In this document: in pieces, positions 53,821-62,269 of the stretch
Position numbering within the stretch: position 1 is the first letter of the stretch
How the letters are laid out: every line of letters starts with the position of its first letter
Source: JADCRZ01 sp031399065
Lineage (GTDB): Bacteria; Bacteroidota; Bacteroidia; Chitinophagales; Chitinophagaceae
Direction of reading: 5' to 3'
Assembly (NCBI GenBank): GCA_031399065.1
Contig: JANNOM010000096.1
Span: 1-64,000 of the forward strand
DNA: 64,000 bases
Notes under the pieces: model-generated
What the model was told of the DNA's origin: nothing
Database searches by the model: none
The model's input: the letters and a program-made list of their open reading frames with translations, nothing else
Program-made: the position numbers and the translations under genes

Positions 53821-54432
53821 TTACTTCCACTTATCAATGATACCTTTTTCAGCCAATATCTCTTCCAGCTCCATACCGAGATTTAATTGTTCATATTGGT
53901 AGTTTGAAAATGAAGATAGCGTATCCAAAAATATTCTTCTATCGGCGACAAACTTTTTGAGTTTTTCATTACTCGCTATCTGCGATACTTCAACCCCCTC
54001 AATTTTTTCGATCATCTTTCTGCATAAATCATATTGGGTCTTTTGATACATGTCTTCAAAATAACTTTTAGCAGCAAGTACATCAATTCTATTATCTCTG
54101 TTCTTGTTTAAGATGGTCGTTTCTACCCTGATATTGGTAAAATTCCAGGCAAGTTTCATGTCATCCATATCCCCAAAGTCGAAATAGGTAATAGGTACGA
54201 TATGGTCAAATTGCCAGAAAGCAGAGAAATTATGCCAGCCAAATCCCTCTTCGAATTGTAATTCGATCCACTCCCGAAATGTGGCAATGTCCGCACCAAA
54301 GAAAGGTGCATAGAAAGCACAGCGTTTTTCTTCCAAAACATATCTTCTTAGCGCAATCTGCCATTTCCTTTTTTCTCTGAATTTTATCAGTGAATCCGTC
54401 ACTTCTCCCTGAGCAGTCCATTTCTTTCTCAT
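53821..54432 (-). CDS. HNH-endonuclease-like protein between inverted repeats
   Basis: A 203-residue soluble protein from the ATG complementary to 54430-54432 (MRKKWTAQGEVTDSLIKFRE). An internal segment WQFDHIVPITYFDFG followed by AWNFTNIRVETTILNKNRDNR matches the layout of an HNH nuclease: D-H-I-x-P, a spaced Asn, then N-K-N. The Cys pairs of many HNH proteins are absent. The N-terminal part (KWQIALRRYVLEEKRCAFYAPF) looks like a helical DNA- or target-binding region. The gene is bounded by 33-bp inverted repeats and interrupts the ybeY-mnmG neighbourhood. The HNH reading is a motif inference; catalytic activity is unproven. Confidence 0.6.
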   Translation of the reverse strand: MRKKWTAQGEVTDSLIKFREKRKWQIALRRYVLEEKRCAFYAPFFGADIATFREWIELQFEEGFGWHNFSAFWQFDHIVPITYFDFGDMDDMKLAWNFTNIRVETTILNKNRDNRIDVLAAKSYFEDMYQKTQYDLCRKMIEKIEGVEVSQIASNEKLKKFVADRRIFLDTLSSFSNYQYEQLNLGMELEEILAEKGIIDKWK

Positions 54433-54436
54433 TAAA

Positions 54437-54444
54437 CAAAGATA
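54437..54444 (-). promoter_or_regulatory. -7 promoter element 4 nt before the HNH-like gene
   Basis: CAAAGATA reads TATCTTTG on the minus strand, directly abutting the right inverted repeat and ending 4 nt (TTTA) before the ATG. Confidence 0.55.
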
Positions 54445-54477
54445 ATGTTTCTTAGAGAAACTGTGATTCGTGGAACA
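54445..54477. repeat. Right 33-bp inverted repeat flanking the HNH-like gene
   Basis: Starts ATGTTTCTTAGAGAAACTG and ends GATTCGTGGAACA. Its inverse complement equals the left repeat except for one C/T change. The hairpin GTTTCT-TAG-AGAAAC is retained. It ends 32 bp before the mnmG promoter box. Confidence 0.9.
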
Positions 54478-54509
54478 AAACCTCATTCTTTAAAGACTTT
54501 TATACTGAT

Positions 54510-54517
54510 TACCTTTG
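54510..54517 (+). promoter_or_regulatory. -7 promoter element for mnmG
   Basis: TACCTTTG ends 4 nt (TGAA) before the mnmG ATG at 54522, so the message may start at or next to the start codon. Confidence 0.55.
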
Positions 54518-54521
54518 TGAA

Positions 54522-56384
54522 ATGTTCCCAAAATACGATGTTATAGTTACCGGAGCCGGACATGCCGGGTGCGAGGCAGCCGCAGCAGCGGCCAACCTGG
54601 GTTCCAAAGTGTTGCTGATCACCATGAATATGCAAACAATAGCCCAGATGAGCTGCAATCCGGCTATGGGAGGAATCGCGAAAGGGCAGATTGTGCGTGA
54701 GATTGATGCTATGGGTGGTTACTCAGGCATCGTGACAGATAAAAGTATGATCCAGTTCAGGATGCTGAACCGGTCGAAGGGACCAGCCATGTGGAGCCCA
54801 CGGGCGCAAAGCGATCGTATGCTTTTTGCGCAGACATGGAGAGAAATGCTGGAAAATACGCCTAACGTGGACTTCTACCAGGATATGGTGCAATCCATTA
54901 TTATAAAGGACGGCAAAGCATCTGGCGTAGTTACCGGGTTAGGTCATCACATAGAAGCTAAATCAGTCGTAATTACCAGCGGAACTTTTTTAAACGGCGT
55001 TATTCATATCGGGGAAAAGCGATTCGGCGGTGGAAGGGTAGCGGAGAAAGCGGCAACCGGCATCACCGAACAATTGGTAAGCTACGGTTTTGAAAGCGAC
55101 CGTCTGAAAACAGGTACCCCTCCAAGGGTAGATGGGCGAAGCCTTGATTATTCGAAAATGGAAGAGCAACCCGGCGACGCGGTTATGACGGGTTTCTCCT
55201 ATCTGGATATTGAAAAGCCCACTAAACAGCGTAGCTGCTGGATCACCTATACAAACTCCACTGTACATGATATTTTAAAGACCGGCTTCGACCGAAGCCC
55301 GATGTTCCAGGGCAGAATAGAAGGAGTGGGACCCAGGTATTGTCCTAGTATAGAAGATAAAATCAACCGTTTCGCCGAAAGAGACCGTCACCAGCTATTT
55401 ATTGAGCCGGAAGGATGGAACACGGTGGAAATATATGTAAACGGCTTCTCCACTTCCCTCCCTGAAGAAGTACAAAATGCTGCTCTAAGATCTGTCCCGG
55501 GATTTGAAAGTGTGCGCATATTCAGACCTGGTTATGCCATCGAATATGATTATTTCCCCCCAACGCAGCTAACCCATTCCCTTGAAACCAAACTGATAAG
55601 TAACCTGTTTTTTGCGGGGCAAATCAATGGTACCACAGGTTATGAAGAAGCGGCCTGCCAGGGACTGATGGCAGGCATCAATGCCCATCAGAAAGCCCGG
55701 GCACTGGCTCCTTTTATCCTCAAACGAAGCGATGCCTATATTGGTGTACTCATTGATGATCTGATAAGTAAAGGAACCGAAGAGCCTTACCGAATGTTTA
55801 CGTCCAGGGCAGAGTTCAGGACCTTGTTAAGGCAGGATAATGCGGATTTAAGGCTTACGGAATTAAGTTACCGGCTGGGATTGGCGTCCCAGGAGCGAAT
55901 GGACAAAGTGGTAGCCAAGAGAAACGGTGTTGATCAGGTAAAGGCGATCCTGGGTGAAATTTCTATTGAAAAAGAAGACGCTAACCCTTACCTGGACTCC
56001 AGGAGTTCGGCCGCTATTTCACAGAAACAAAAAGCAGGACAGTTATTGCTGAGACCTAATATTGATCTTTACTCCATGATGGAGCATCTGCCTCATTTAC
56101 GTGATCTACTAAGCCCTTTTTCACCCGATACACTGGAACAAACAGAAATTCAGCTTAAATATGATGTTTATATAGAAAAGGAAAGGGAACTGGTTAAAAA
56201 AATGGGGCAATTGGAAGATCTCCTTATTCCCGATAACTTTAATTACGATAAAATATCAGCTCTTTCCAATGAAGCGCTGCAGAAGTTTAAAAAGATACAA
56301 CCTCGCACACTCGGACAGGCTTCCCGTATTTCAGGTGTAAACCCCAGCGATGTACAGATATTGATGGTTTTTATGGGTCGTTAA
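54522..56384 (+). CDS. mnmG: tRNA uridine-5-carboxymethylaminomethyl modification enzyme MnmG (GidA)
   Basis: MnmG, with MnmE, modifies the wobble uridine of several tRNAs. The 620-residue flavoprotein has the N-terminal FAD motif GAGHAGCEAA (11-20) and SCNPAMGGIAKGQI. The central region has FLNGVIHIGEKRFGGGR and RLKTGTPPRVDGRSLD, followed by FFAGQINGTTGYEEAACQGL and the C-terminal tRNA-binding helical region (NPSDVQILMVFMGR). The length is normal. In many bacteria mnmG lies near the replication origin, relevant for the spacer at 58.8-59.3 kb. Confidence 0.97.
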   Translation: MFPKYDVIVTGAGHAGCEAAAAAANLGSKVLLITMNMQTIAQMSCNPAMGGIAKGQIVREIDAMGGYSGIVTDKSMIQFRMLNRSKGPAMWSPRAQSDRMLFAQTWREMLENTPNVDFYQDMVQSIIIKDGKASGVVTGLGHHIEAKSVVITSGTFLNGVIHIGEKRFGGGRVAEKAATGITEQLVSYGFESDRLKTGTPPRVDGRSLDYSKMEEQPGDAVMTGFSYLDIEKPTKQRSCWITYTNSTVHDILKTGFDRSPMFQGRIEGVGPRYCPSIEDKINRFAERDRHQLFIEPEGWNTVEIYVNGFSTSLPEEVQNAALRSVPGFESVRIFRPGYAIEYDYFPPTQLTHSLETKLISNLFFAGQINGTTGYEEAACQGLMAGINAHQKARALAPFILKRSDAYIGVLIDDLISKGTEEPYRMFTSRAEFRTLLRQDNADLRLTELSYRLGLASQERMDKVVAKRNGVDQVKAILGEISIEKEDANPYLDSRSSAAISQKQKAGQLLLRPNIDLYSMMEHLPHLRDLLSPFSPDTLEQTEIQLKYDVYIEKERELVKKMGQLEDLLIPDNFNYDKISALSNEALQKFKKIQPRTLGQASRISGVNPSDVQILMVFMGR

Positions 56385-56460
56385 AAACAGGCTATATTCT
56401 AATTTCAGTTTAGAGGGTTTCTTTGAGGTGTTTCGACTCATAGTATTTGACTTTACGCTA

Positions 56461-56487
56461 TTCCCACTTTCCTGGGAGTATTTTTTA
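56461..56487 (+). terminator. Weak rho-independent terminator after mnmG
   Basis: TTCCCA (56461-56466) pairs with TGGGAG (56473-56478), followed by TATTTTTTAT. The stem is short and lies 77 nt after the mnmG stop. Confidence 0.4.
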
Positions 56488-56514
56488 TAAGCGTATACCC
56501 TACTCCAACCCTAT

Positions 56515-57765
56515 CTACCCGCGACTAACTCTCCATATCGTATTACCCGAATCGTCCGCCACCAGCAAAGATCCATCAGCCAATACTACCACACAAACCG
56601 GTTTACCATAAACAGACGGCCGTTCTTTATCAGCTACGAACCCTGTTAAAAAATCTTCTACCTTACCGGCAGGCTTCCCATCTTTAAATGGAACGAAAAC
56701 CACCTTGTAACCTGTTATAACCGATCTGTTCCAGGATCCATGCTGACCTATAAAAGCTCCATTATGATATTTCTCCGGAAACTTCTTTTTAGTATAAAAT
56801 GCTAATCCCAGAGAAGCGGTATGTGCACCAAGCGATACATCTGGCACAATGCTCTTGCTCACCAGATCGGGCCGTTGTCCTTTCAACCGAGGATCTTCAT
56901 GCTGCCCGTAATAAGAATAAGGCCATCCGTAAAATCCTTCTTCCTTCACACTGGTCACATAATCAGGTACTAAATCATCTCCTAATCCGTCCCTTTCATT
57001 AACCGCTGTCCAAAGCACCTGGCTACCCGGTTGCCAATCCATCCCAACGGGATTACGCAATCCTGCTGCAAAAACACGAACACCTGTACCATCCGGGTTC
57101 ATTTCCAATATATTGGCTCTTTGTTTCTCATTCTCCATTCCATTTTCGCCTACATTACTTCCCGAACCCACGCTCACGTAAATTTTTGTACCGGCTTTAT
57201 TAGCAAGCAAGTTACGGGTCCAGTGATTATTATACCCACCAGCCGGAAGTTCCAGTATTTTTTTTCCCTCTCCTGTTAAAGCCGTGGCCCCCACCTTGTA
57301 AGGGTACTTGATAATACCGTCCGTATTAGCCACATAAAAACTACCATTTAGTATCAGCATACCAAAAGGTCTGTTGAGGCCCGCTATCAATACCTTACGT
57401 AATTCAGGTTTGCCATCTTTATTCGCATCTCTCAGTAAAGTGATCCTATTGGCCGGATTAAGTCCCGTTTTAGCCTCCGAAATAAAAATATCCCCATTGG
57501 GCCCTACATAAATCCAGCGGGGATTATTAAAACCGTCCGCATACCGGGCTACTTTAAAACCAGCGGGTGCAACAGGCTTTTTACCAGCCGGCCATCCTAG
57601 CACTTTTGCCCCGTTGCGAACAGATTCTGTTGCATAAGGTGCTGGTAATGAATCATTTACCTCTTTTTTTTCAATAGTAAGCTGAGCGTGACATAATGAA
57701 TTGAGTGCTAAACACAACGTAAAAGCTAATGAATAATTTATTCCCTTATAAATGTTTGACATCAT
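56515..57765 (-). CDS. Secreted PQQ-dependent sugar/sorbosone dehydrogenase-like protein
   Basis: A 416-residue exported protein with a signal peptide (about 1-28) and a six-bladed beta-propeller of the glucose/sorbosone dehydrogenase family. Visible blade motifs include NNPRWIYVGPNGDIFISEAKT, LNRPFGMLIL, NNHWTRNLLANKAGTKIYVSVG, GLRNPVGMDWQPGSQVLWTAVNERDGLGDDLVPD and the C-terminal VLADGSLLVADDSGNTIWRV. Members may use PQQ to oxidise sugars, but many are uncharacterised. It is convergent with mnmG and upstream of nadA on the opposite side. Confidence 0.88.
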   Translation of the reverse strand: MMSNIYKGINYSLAFTLCLALNSLCHAQLTIEKKEVNDSLPAPYATESVRNGAKVLGWPAGKKPVAPAGFKVARYADGFNNPRWIYVGPNGDIFISEAKTGLNPANRITLLRDANKDGKPELRKVLIAGLNRPFGMLILNGSFYVANTDGIIKYPYKVGATALTGEGKKILELPAGGYNNHWTRNLLANKAGTKIYVSVGSGSNVGENGMENEKQRANILEMNPDGTGVRVFAAGLRNPVGMDWQPGSQVLWTAVNERDGLGDDLVPDYVTSVKEEGFYGWPYSYYGQHEDPRLKGQRPDLVSKSIVPDVSLGAHTASLGLAFYTKKKFPEKYHNGAFIGQHGSWNRSVITGYKVVFVPFKDGKPAGKVEDFLTGFVADKERPSVYGKPVCVVVLADGSLLVADDSGNTIWRVSRG

Positions 57766-57818
57766 TGAAATTTTAATAAACTAAAAGCATGAGTGATATT
57801 AAAATTATACCATTAAAA

Positions 57819-58829
57819 TCACAGGCCAAACTGTGCGCTGATGTCCAGCATCCGCTGGATAGGTTTTAATGCTGCCTGCCTCAACGACTCGTCCATTACA
57901 AGCTCCGGTTCTTCATATTCCATGCACAAATACAGTTTCTCCAACGTGTTTAACTTCATATGTGGACAATCATTACATGCGCAGGCATTATTAGGAGGAG
58001 CGGGTATCAGCGTTTTAAAAGGAGCATTTTTCTGCATCTGGTGAAGAATACCTGTTTCCGTGGCTACGATAAACTCCTGAGAGGCATCTTTTTCCACAAA
58101 CTTTAGTAACTGGGTAGTAGATCCTATAAAATCAGCCACTTTCAATACATGTTCCTCGCATTCCGGGTGAGCTACTACTTTTGCCTGGGGATGCCTGAGC
58201 TTCAGCTTCACTATTTTTTCCAGGCTGAATATTTCATGAACCATACAGGCGCCGTTCCATAACACCATATTTCTACCCGTCTGTTTGTTGATATAAGCCC
58301 CAAGGTTCTTGTCAGGAGCAAAAATGATCTGCTGGTCGGCTGGAAGGCTTTCGACGATTTTCTGGGCATTGGAGGACGTACAAATGATATCGCTTAACGC
58401 TTTAATGCCCGCAGAACAGTTTATATACGATATCACTATATGGTCAGGGTACTGATCCTTAAACTGCTTAAACAGCGGTGGAGGGGCAGAATCAGCCAGT
58501 GAACAGCCTGCTTTTAGGTCAGGAAGTAATACCTTTTTGGACGGGTTAAGTATTTTAGCCGTTTCCGCCATAAAATGAACACCGGCAAAAACGATAATAT
58601 CGGCCTCCGTCTTTTGCGCCTGCTGTGCCAGTCCCAGGCTATCGCCAATATAATCGGCCACGTCCTGTATATCTGGCTCCTGGTAATAATGCGCCAGGAT
58701 AACTGCATTTTTTTCCTTTTTTAACCTTTCTATTTCGGCAAAAAGGTCAAGCGTCGGATTTACGTCCAGATCAAGAAACCCTTTTGCATCCAGTTTCTCC
58801 CTTGCAAAACCAATGTTAATATCTGACAT
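57819..58829 (-). CDS. nadA: Quinolinate synthase
   Basis: NadA condenses iminoaspartate with dihydroxyacetone phosphate to quinolinate, using a [4Fe-4S] cluster. The 336-residue product has ILAHYYQEPDIQDVADYIGDSL near the N-terminus. Candidate cluster cysteines are C109 (LKAGCSLADS), C195 (WNGACMVHEIFS) and C288 (CNDCPHMKLN), in the usual three-region arrangement. The length is standard. nadB and nadC are not seen. It is divergent from ppiD across a 520-bp origin-like spacer. Confidence 0.96.
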   Translation of the reverse strand: MSDINIGFAREKLDAKGFLDLDVNPTLDLFAEIERLKKEKNAVILAHYYQEPDIQDVADYIGDSLGLAQQAQKTEADIIVFAGVHFMAETAKILNPSKKVLLPDLKAGCSLADSAPPPLFKQFKDQYPDHIVISYINCSAGIKALSDIICTSSNAQKIVESLPADQQIIFAPDKNLGAYINKQTGRNMVLWNGACMVHEIFSLEKIVKLKLRHPQAKVVAHPECEEHVLKVADFIGSTTQLLKFVEKDASQEFIVATETGILHQMQKNAPFKTLIPAPPNNACACNDCPHMKLNTLEKLYLCMEYEEPELVMDESLRQAALKPIQRMLDISAQFGL

Positions 58830-59350
58830 AATATTATTTAATACATTATTTATATAAAAACCCTATTACTATTAGGGATGTGAATTGGTGGAAAACAAAA
58901 TAAAGCGGCTATAGGAAATATAAAAAAACCGGGTTATTCACAGCTATTCACAAATATCTAACATTTTAAAGGATGTATCTGTTCTAAGTTTGCCACGTTT
59001 TTCCACCTGTGTTCATTAAATATGCATTGTATAAGTATTTTATAGCCTGGGTGTTATTCTGTGTGGAATAACCAGAGAGTTTTTAGCACGCGCTTCCTCT
59101 TCATCGCTTCCAAATTTACTTACCATCCATTTACTACCCGAAACGGAGATAAGAAAAGAGGCGTTTTCCACCCCTTTCCGCATTTGTTAACGAAATGATG
59201 TTAATGAGCGTTTCACGCTAATAACACTTATTAAGTGGAAACGGCCACCGGGCTGATTTTCGCTCAATTTTACTACATTGATTAAAATGTAAAATTTTCT
59301 TTATTTTCGCCATCCTCTAAAACAACAATAAAAGCATATAATAATACATT
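58830..59350. other. 521-bp AT-rich divergent spacer with DnaA-box-like repeats (possible oriC)
   Basis: No gene is seen. The spacer holds three exact copies of the 9-mer TTTTCCACC: 58999-59007 and 59164-59172 on the plus strand, and 58887-58895 on the minus strand. It also has TTATTCACA at 58934-58942 (fits the DnaA-box form TTWTNCACA), CTATTCACA at 58944-58952 and TATTCCACA on the minus strand at 59062-59070. A 7-bp inverted repeat GTTATTC/GAATAAC lies at 59053-59072. AT-rich tracts flank both ends. Together these resemble a replication origin, although no dnaA gene is in the window. Confidence 0.35.
59302..59309 (+). promoter_or_regulatory. Possible promoter of the ppiD-like gene
   Basis: TATTTTCG, one base from TAnnTTTG, with TTG at 59278-59280 21 bp upstream. 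The ATG follows 41 nt later. Confidence 0.35.
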
Positions 59351-61468
59351 ATGTCGATCATTCAGCAAATAAGAGAAAAAGCAGCATGGCTTGTTTTTGT
59401 AATTATCGGGCTTAGTTTATTGGGATTTTTGCTGATGGATGCAAAACCCGGACAGGGCGGCCTTTTTGGAGGCAACTCCACCGCCGTCGGTAAAGTGGGA
59501 AGTAAAGAAATAGAATTAACCGAGTACCAGCAAAAGATCAAACAAATGGAAGATCAGTATGCTGCGCAGGGTTATCCCATGAACGAAATGATGCGCCAGA
59601 ACCTGGAAGAGCAGGTGTGGAACCAGTTTATCCAGGAAGAAATACTTAAAAAAGAAGTGGAGAAACTGGGCCTTGAAGTAACGCCAAAGGAAATAGACGA
59701 TTTACTATTCGTGAATCCCAGTCCCGAACTGCGCCAGAGTCTCACTAACCCGCAGACCGGTGAGTATGATCCGAATATGCTGAGGCAGCAGATTAACGAA
59801 ATAAAGAAGAAAAAGGACAAGGCCGCCATTAAACAACTCAATGATTATATTATTGCTTTATCCAAACAACGCCTGTCCGAAAAATACGGTTCCCTGCTGA
59901 GCAACAGCGCCTATATTCCTAAATGGCTCCTGGAAAAAGCCAATGCAGATAATAGCAGCATTTCTTCCATTTCTTATGTAAGCGTTCCTTATTCCTCCAT
60001 CTCCGATAGTACCGTCAAAGTGAGCGACGAGGATATTAATGCGTATGTAGGCGATCATAAAGACGAATACAAACAGGAAGTGACGCGCGGTATCTACTAT
60101 GTTTCTTTCGACGCTGCAGCAAATGCCAAAGATTCGTCAGACCTGTATAACCAGGTATCGAAATTAAAAACAGACTTTACTATTTCTCCCGATGCACCGG
60201 CTTTCTTAATCCGGAACGGCTCAGAAACGGCTTTCCTCGATGCATATATCGCAAAATCAAAATTGCAGATACCGAACGCGGATACGGTGCGTACACTTGC
60301 TGTCGGCACCGTTTACGGTCCTTACCTGGATGGTAATAAATATACCCTGGCAAAAATGCTTGGCAAGCGACAACTTCCGGACAGTGTTAAAGTGCGTCAT
60401 ATTCTGATAGGAACGGTGAACCCGCAAACGGGTGCTCCTTTACTGGCAGATAGTCTTGCTAAAAAGAGAGTGGATAGTATTGAAGCCGCCGTACGTTCGG
60501 GTGCTGACTTCGCTTCTCTGGCCCTGCAGTTCAGTACAGATGAAGGCAGCAAGAGCAAAGGCGGAGAATATGAATTTGCTTCCACGCAGTTTTCTAACCT
60601 GGCAAAGGAATTTGCCGAAGTAGCATTTTACGAAAGCGCAGGGGTAAAAAAAGTGATCAAGACTTCTTTCGGTTATCATTATATAGAAGTACTGAGCCAG
60701 ACGAATTTTGAAGAAGCCTACAAAATTGCCTACTACTCAAAATCCATTTTGCCAAGTAGCGAAACGGATAATACCGTTTCCGGCATGGCCAACCAGTTCG
60801 CGGGCGAAAGCCGTAGTGCCAAAGCGTTTGATGATAATGCCACTAAGCGGAAATACAATAAGCTCGTAGCTTCTGATATTAAGCCGAACGACAAAATGAT
60901 ACCCGGCCTGGGCAGCAGCCGTCAACTGGTTAAATGGATATATGAGGCAGATAAGGGAGATGTTTCCGAGCCGTACACCGTGGGCGATAAATACGTGGTG
61001 GTGACGGTTTCCGAAATCAACGAAGAAGGAGTGATGAGTGCGGCCAAGGCAAGGCCGATGGTAGAATTTATCATTAGAAACAAAAAGAAATCGGAGCAAA
61101 TCATTAAAAAGATAGGCACCCCCGCAAGCCTGGACGCAGCGGCCAAAGCAGCCGGCGTACCGGTGCTAAGGGCAGACAGCGTAAGCTTTAGTAACGGTAT
61201 TATTCCTAACGTAGGCCAGGAAGCCAAGGTAGTAGGAGCTGCTTTCAATAAACAGAATACAGCCAAGGTTAGTACCCCGATTGCCGGCAACGGCGGCGTC
61301 TTCGTTATTAAAACGGAAAATATAAGTGCCGTTCCCAATCTGGCGGGCGATATACAGCAGCAACGAGAAGCGCAGCTTGCTCAAATCCGCCAAAGTGGTA
61401 GCTACCGATCTTTGGAAGTGCTGAGAAAAGCGGCAAAGGTGAAGGATGAAAGGGCTAAATTCTTTTAG
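59351..61468 (+). CDS. PpiD/SurA-like membrane-anchored peptidyl-prolyl isomerase
   Basis: A 705-residue envelope foldase with one N-terminal membrane helix (about 12-30), a SurA_N/PpiD N-terminal chaperone region (about 55-200), and a parvulin-type rotamase domain (about 345-450, SVKVRHILIGTVNPQTGAPLLAD and FASLALQFSTDEGSKSKGGEYEF). A second helical domain follows and ends with RSLEVLRKAAKVKDERAKFF. The layout is that of PpiD, which assists folding of outer-membrane proteins in the periplasm. A rho-independent terminator follows. It is transcribed away from nadA. Confidence 0.88.
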   Translation: MSIIQQIREKAAWLVFVIIGLSLLGFLLMDAKPGQGGLFGGNSTAVGKVGSKEIELTEYQQKIKQMEDQYAAQGYPMNEMMRQNLEEQVWNQFIQEEILKKEVEKLGLEVTPKEIDDLLFVNPSPELRQSLTNPQTGEYDPNMLRQQINEIKKKKDKAAIKQLNDYIIALSKQRLSEKYGSLLSNSAYIPKWLLEKANADNSSISSISYVSVPYSSISDSTVKVSDEDINAYVGDHKDEYKQEVTRGIYYVSFDAAANAKDSSDLYNQVSKLKTDFTISPDAPAFLIRNGSETAFLDAYIAKSKLQIPNADTVRTLAVGTVYGPYLDGNKYTLAKMLGKRQLPDSVKVRHILIGTVNPQTGAPLLADSLAKKRVDSIEAAVRSGADFASLALQFSTDEGSKSKGGEYEFASTQFSNLAKEFAEVAFYESAGVKKVIKTSFGYHYIEVLSQTNFEEAYKIAYYSKSILPSSETDNTVSGMANQFAGESRSAKAFDDNATKRKYNKLVASDIKPNDKMIPGLGSSRQLVKWIYEADKGDVSEPYTVGDKYVVVTVSEINEEGVMSAAKARPMVEFIIRNKKKSEQIIKKIGTPASLDAAAKAAGVPVLRADSVSFSNGIIPNVGQEAKVVGAAFNKQNTAKVSTPIAGNGGVFVIKTENISAVPNLAGDIQQQREAQLAQIRQSGSYRSLEVLRKAAKVKDERAKFF

Positions 61469-61560
61469 AGCCGGTATTGCCCGTTATTAATTCTATGTAT
61501 TCGTCATCGGCATACGCAGAGATTGCGGAGTTACACGGGGTCAATTATTATAATCGACAT

Positions 61561-61605
61561 AAAGCTAAAGACTTCCTGCAAGGGATGCTTTAGCTTTTTT
61601 GTTTT
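61561..61605 (+). terminator. Rho-independent terminator after the ppiD-like gene
   Basis: Perfect 10-bp stem AAAGCTAAAG (61561-61570) / CTTTAGCTTT (61588-61597) followed by a T-rich tract. It lies 92 bp after the stop codon. Confidence 0.75.
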
Positions 61606-61670
61606 ATCATTATACTCTTTCCTTCCTCAGGAATGACATTACCCCGAAACAATGTTCCACACCAAATAGT

Positions 61671-61678
61671 TACTTTTG
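61671..61678 (+). promoter_or_regulatory. -7 promoter element for the DUF2480 gene
   Basis: TACTTTTG fits TAnnTTTG and lies 18 nt before the ATG at 61697. Confidence 0.6.
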
Positions 61679-61696
61679 CATTTACAATTAAGGCAA

Positions 61697-62233
61697 ATGG
61701 AAAACACTATCATAAACAAAATAGCCGAAAGCGGCCTCATCGAACTTAACCTGGAAGATTTTTACCCGAAAGAACCCATAGCCGTTTTCGACCTGAAGGA
61801 CTATCTTTTTATGGAATTGATCCTGAAGGAAAAAGACTTCAGGGAAGCGTTAAAAAGCCATGATTTTTCCATTTACAAGGATAAATACGTTGCCGTTACC
61901 TGTTCGGCAGATGCCATTATCCCGATGTGGGCTTATATGCTGGTGGCCGCTTATGCACAATCCTTCGCGCTGGACGTAATGGCGGGAGACGAAGCCTTCG
62001 TGCATAAAACCCTGTTTCTTAAAAAGATATCCGCTATCGACATTCCTTCATTTACAGATAAAAGGATGGTGATAAAGGGCTGCGGAGAATTACCGGTCGG
62101 AGAATTCGCTTACCTGGAGATTACCAAATTACTGCGCCCGGTGGTAAAAAGCATTATGTATGGAGAACCCTGCAGCATTGTTCCCGTATATAAGAAAACC
62201 AATAGCTTACCATCGTCTGCGGTTAGCCCATAA
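61697..62233 (+). CDS. DUF2480 family protein
   Basis: A 178-residue soluble protein starting MENTIINKIAESGLIELNLE. Conserved segments are YPKEPIAVFDLKDYLFMELILKEKDFREALK, VAVTCSADAIIPMWAYMLVA and GELPVGEFAYLEITKLLRPVVKSIMYGEPCSIVPVYKK. This is the DUF2480 family of Bacteroidota, of unknown function. The ATG at 61697 is preferred over one seven codons upstream because the promoter box overlaps the latter. It ends 23 bp before kdsB on the other strand. Confidence 0.85.
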   Translation: MENTIINKIAESGLIELNLEDFYPKEPIAVFDLKDYLFMELILKEKDFREALKSHDFSIYKDKYVAVTCSADAIIPMWAYMLVAAYAQSFALDVMAGDEAFVHKTLFLKKISAIDIPSFTDKRMVIKGCGELPVGEFAYLEITKLLRPVVKSIMYGEPCSIVPVYKKTNSLPSSAVSP

Positions 62234-62248
62234 CCGGGGAATATTCCG

Positions 62249-62269
62249 GGGATATCTCAGGGATATCCC
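62249..62269. repeat. Inverted repeat in the DUF2480-kdsB convergence
   Basis: GGGATATC (62249-62256) and GATATCCC (62262-62269) form an 8-bp stem that overlaps the 3' end of kdsB. No U-tract follows on either strand. Confidence 0.4.

Noticed and set aside
61653..61660. Half parS-like TGTTCCAC upstream of the DUF2480 gene
   Set aside because: Only one half-site, not followed by the complementary half; likely chance.
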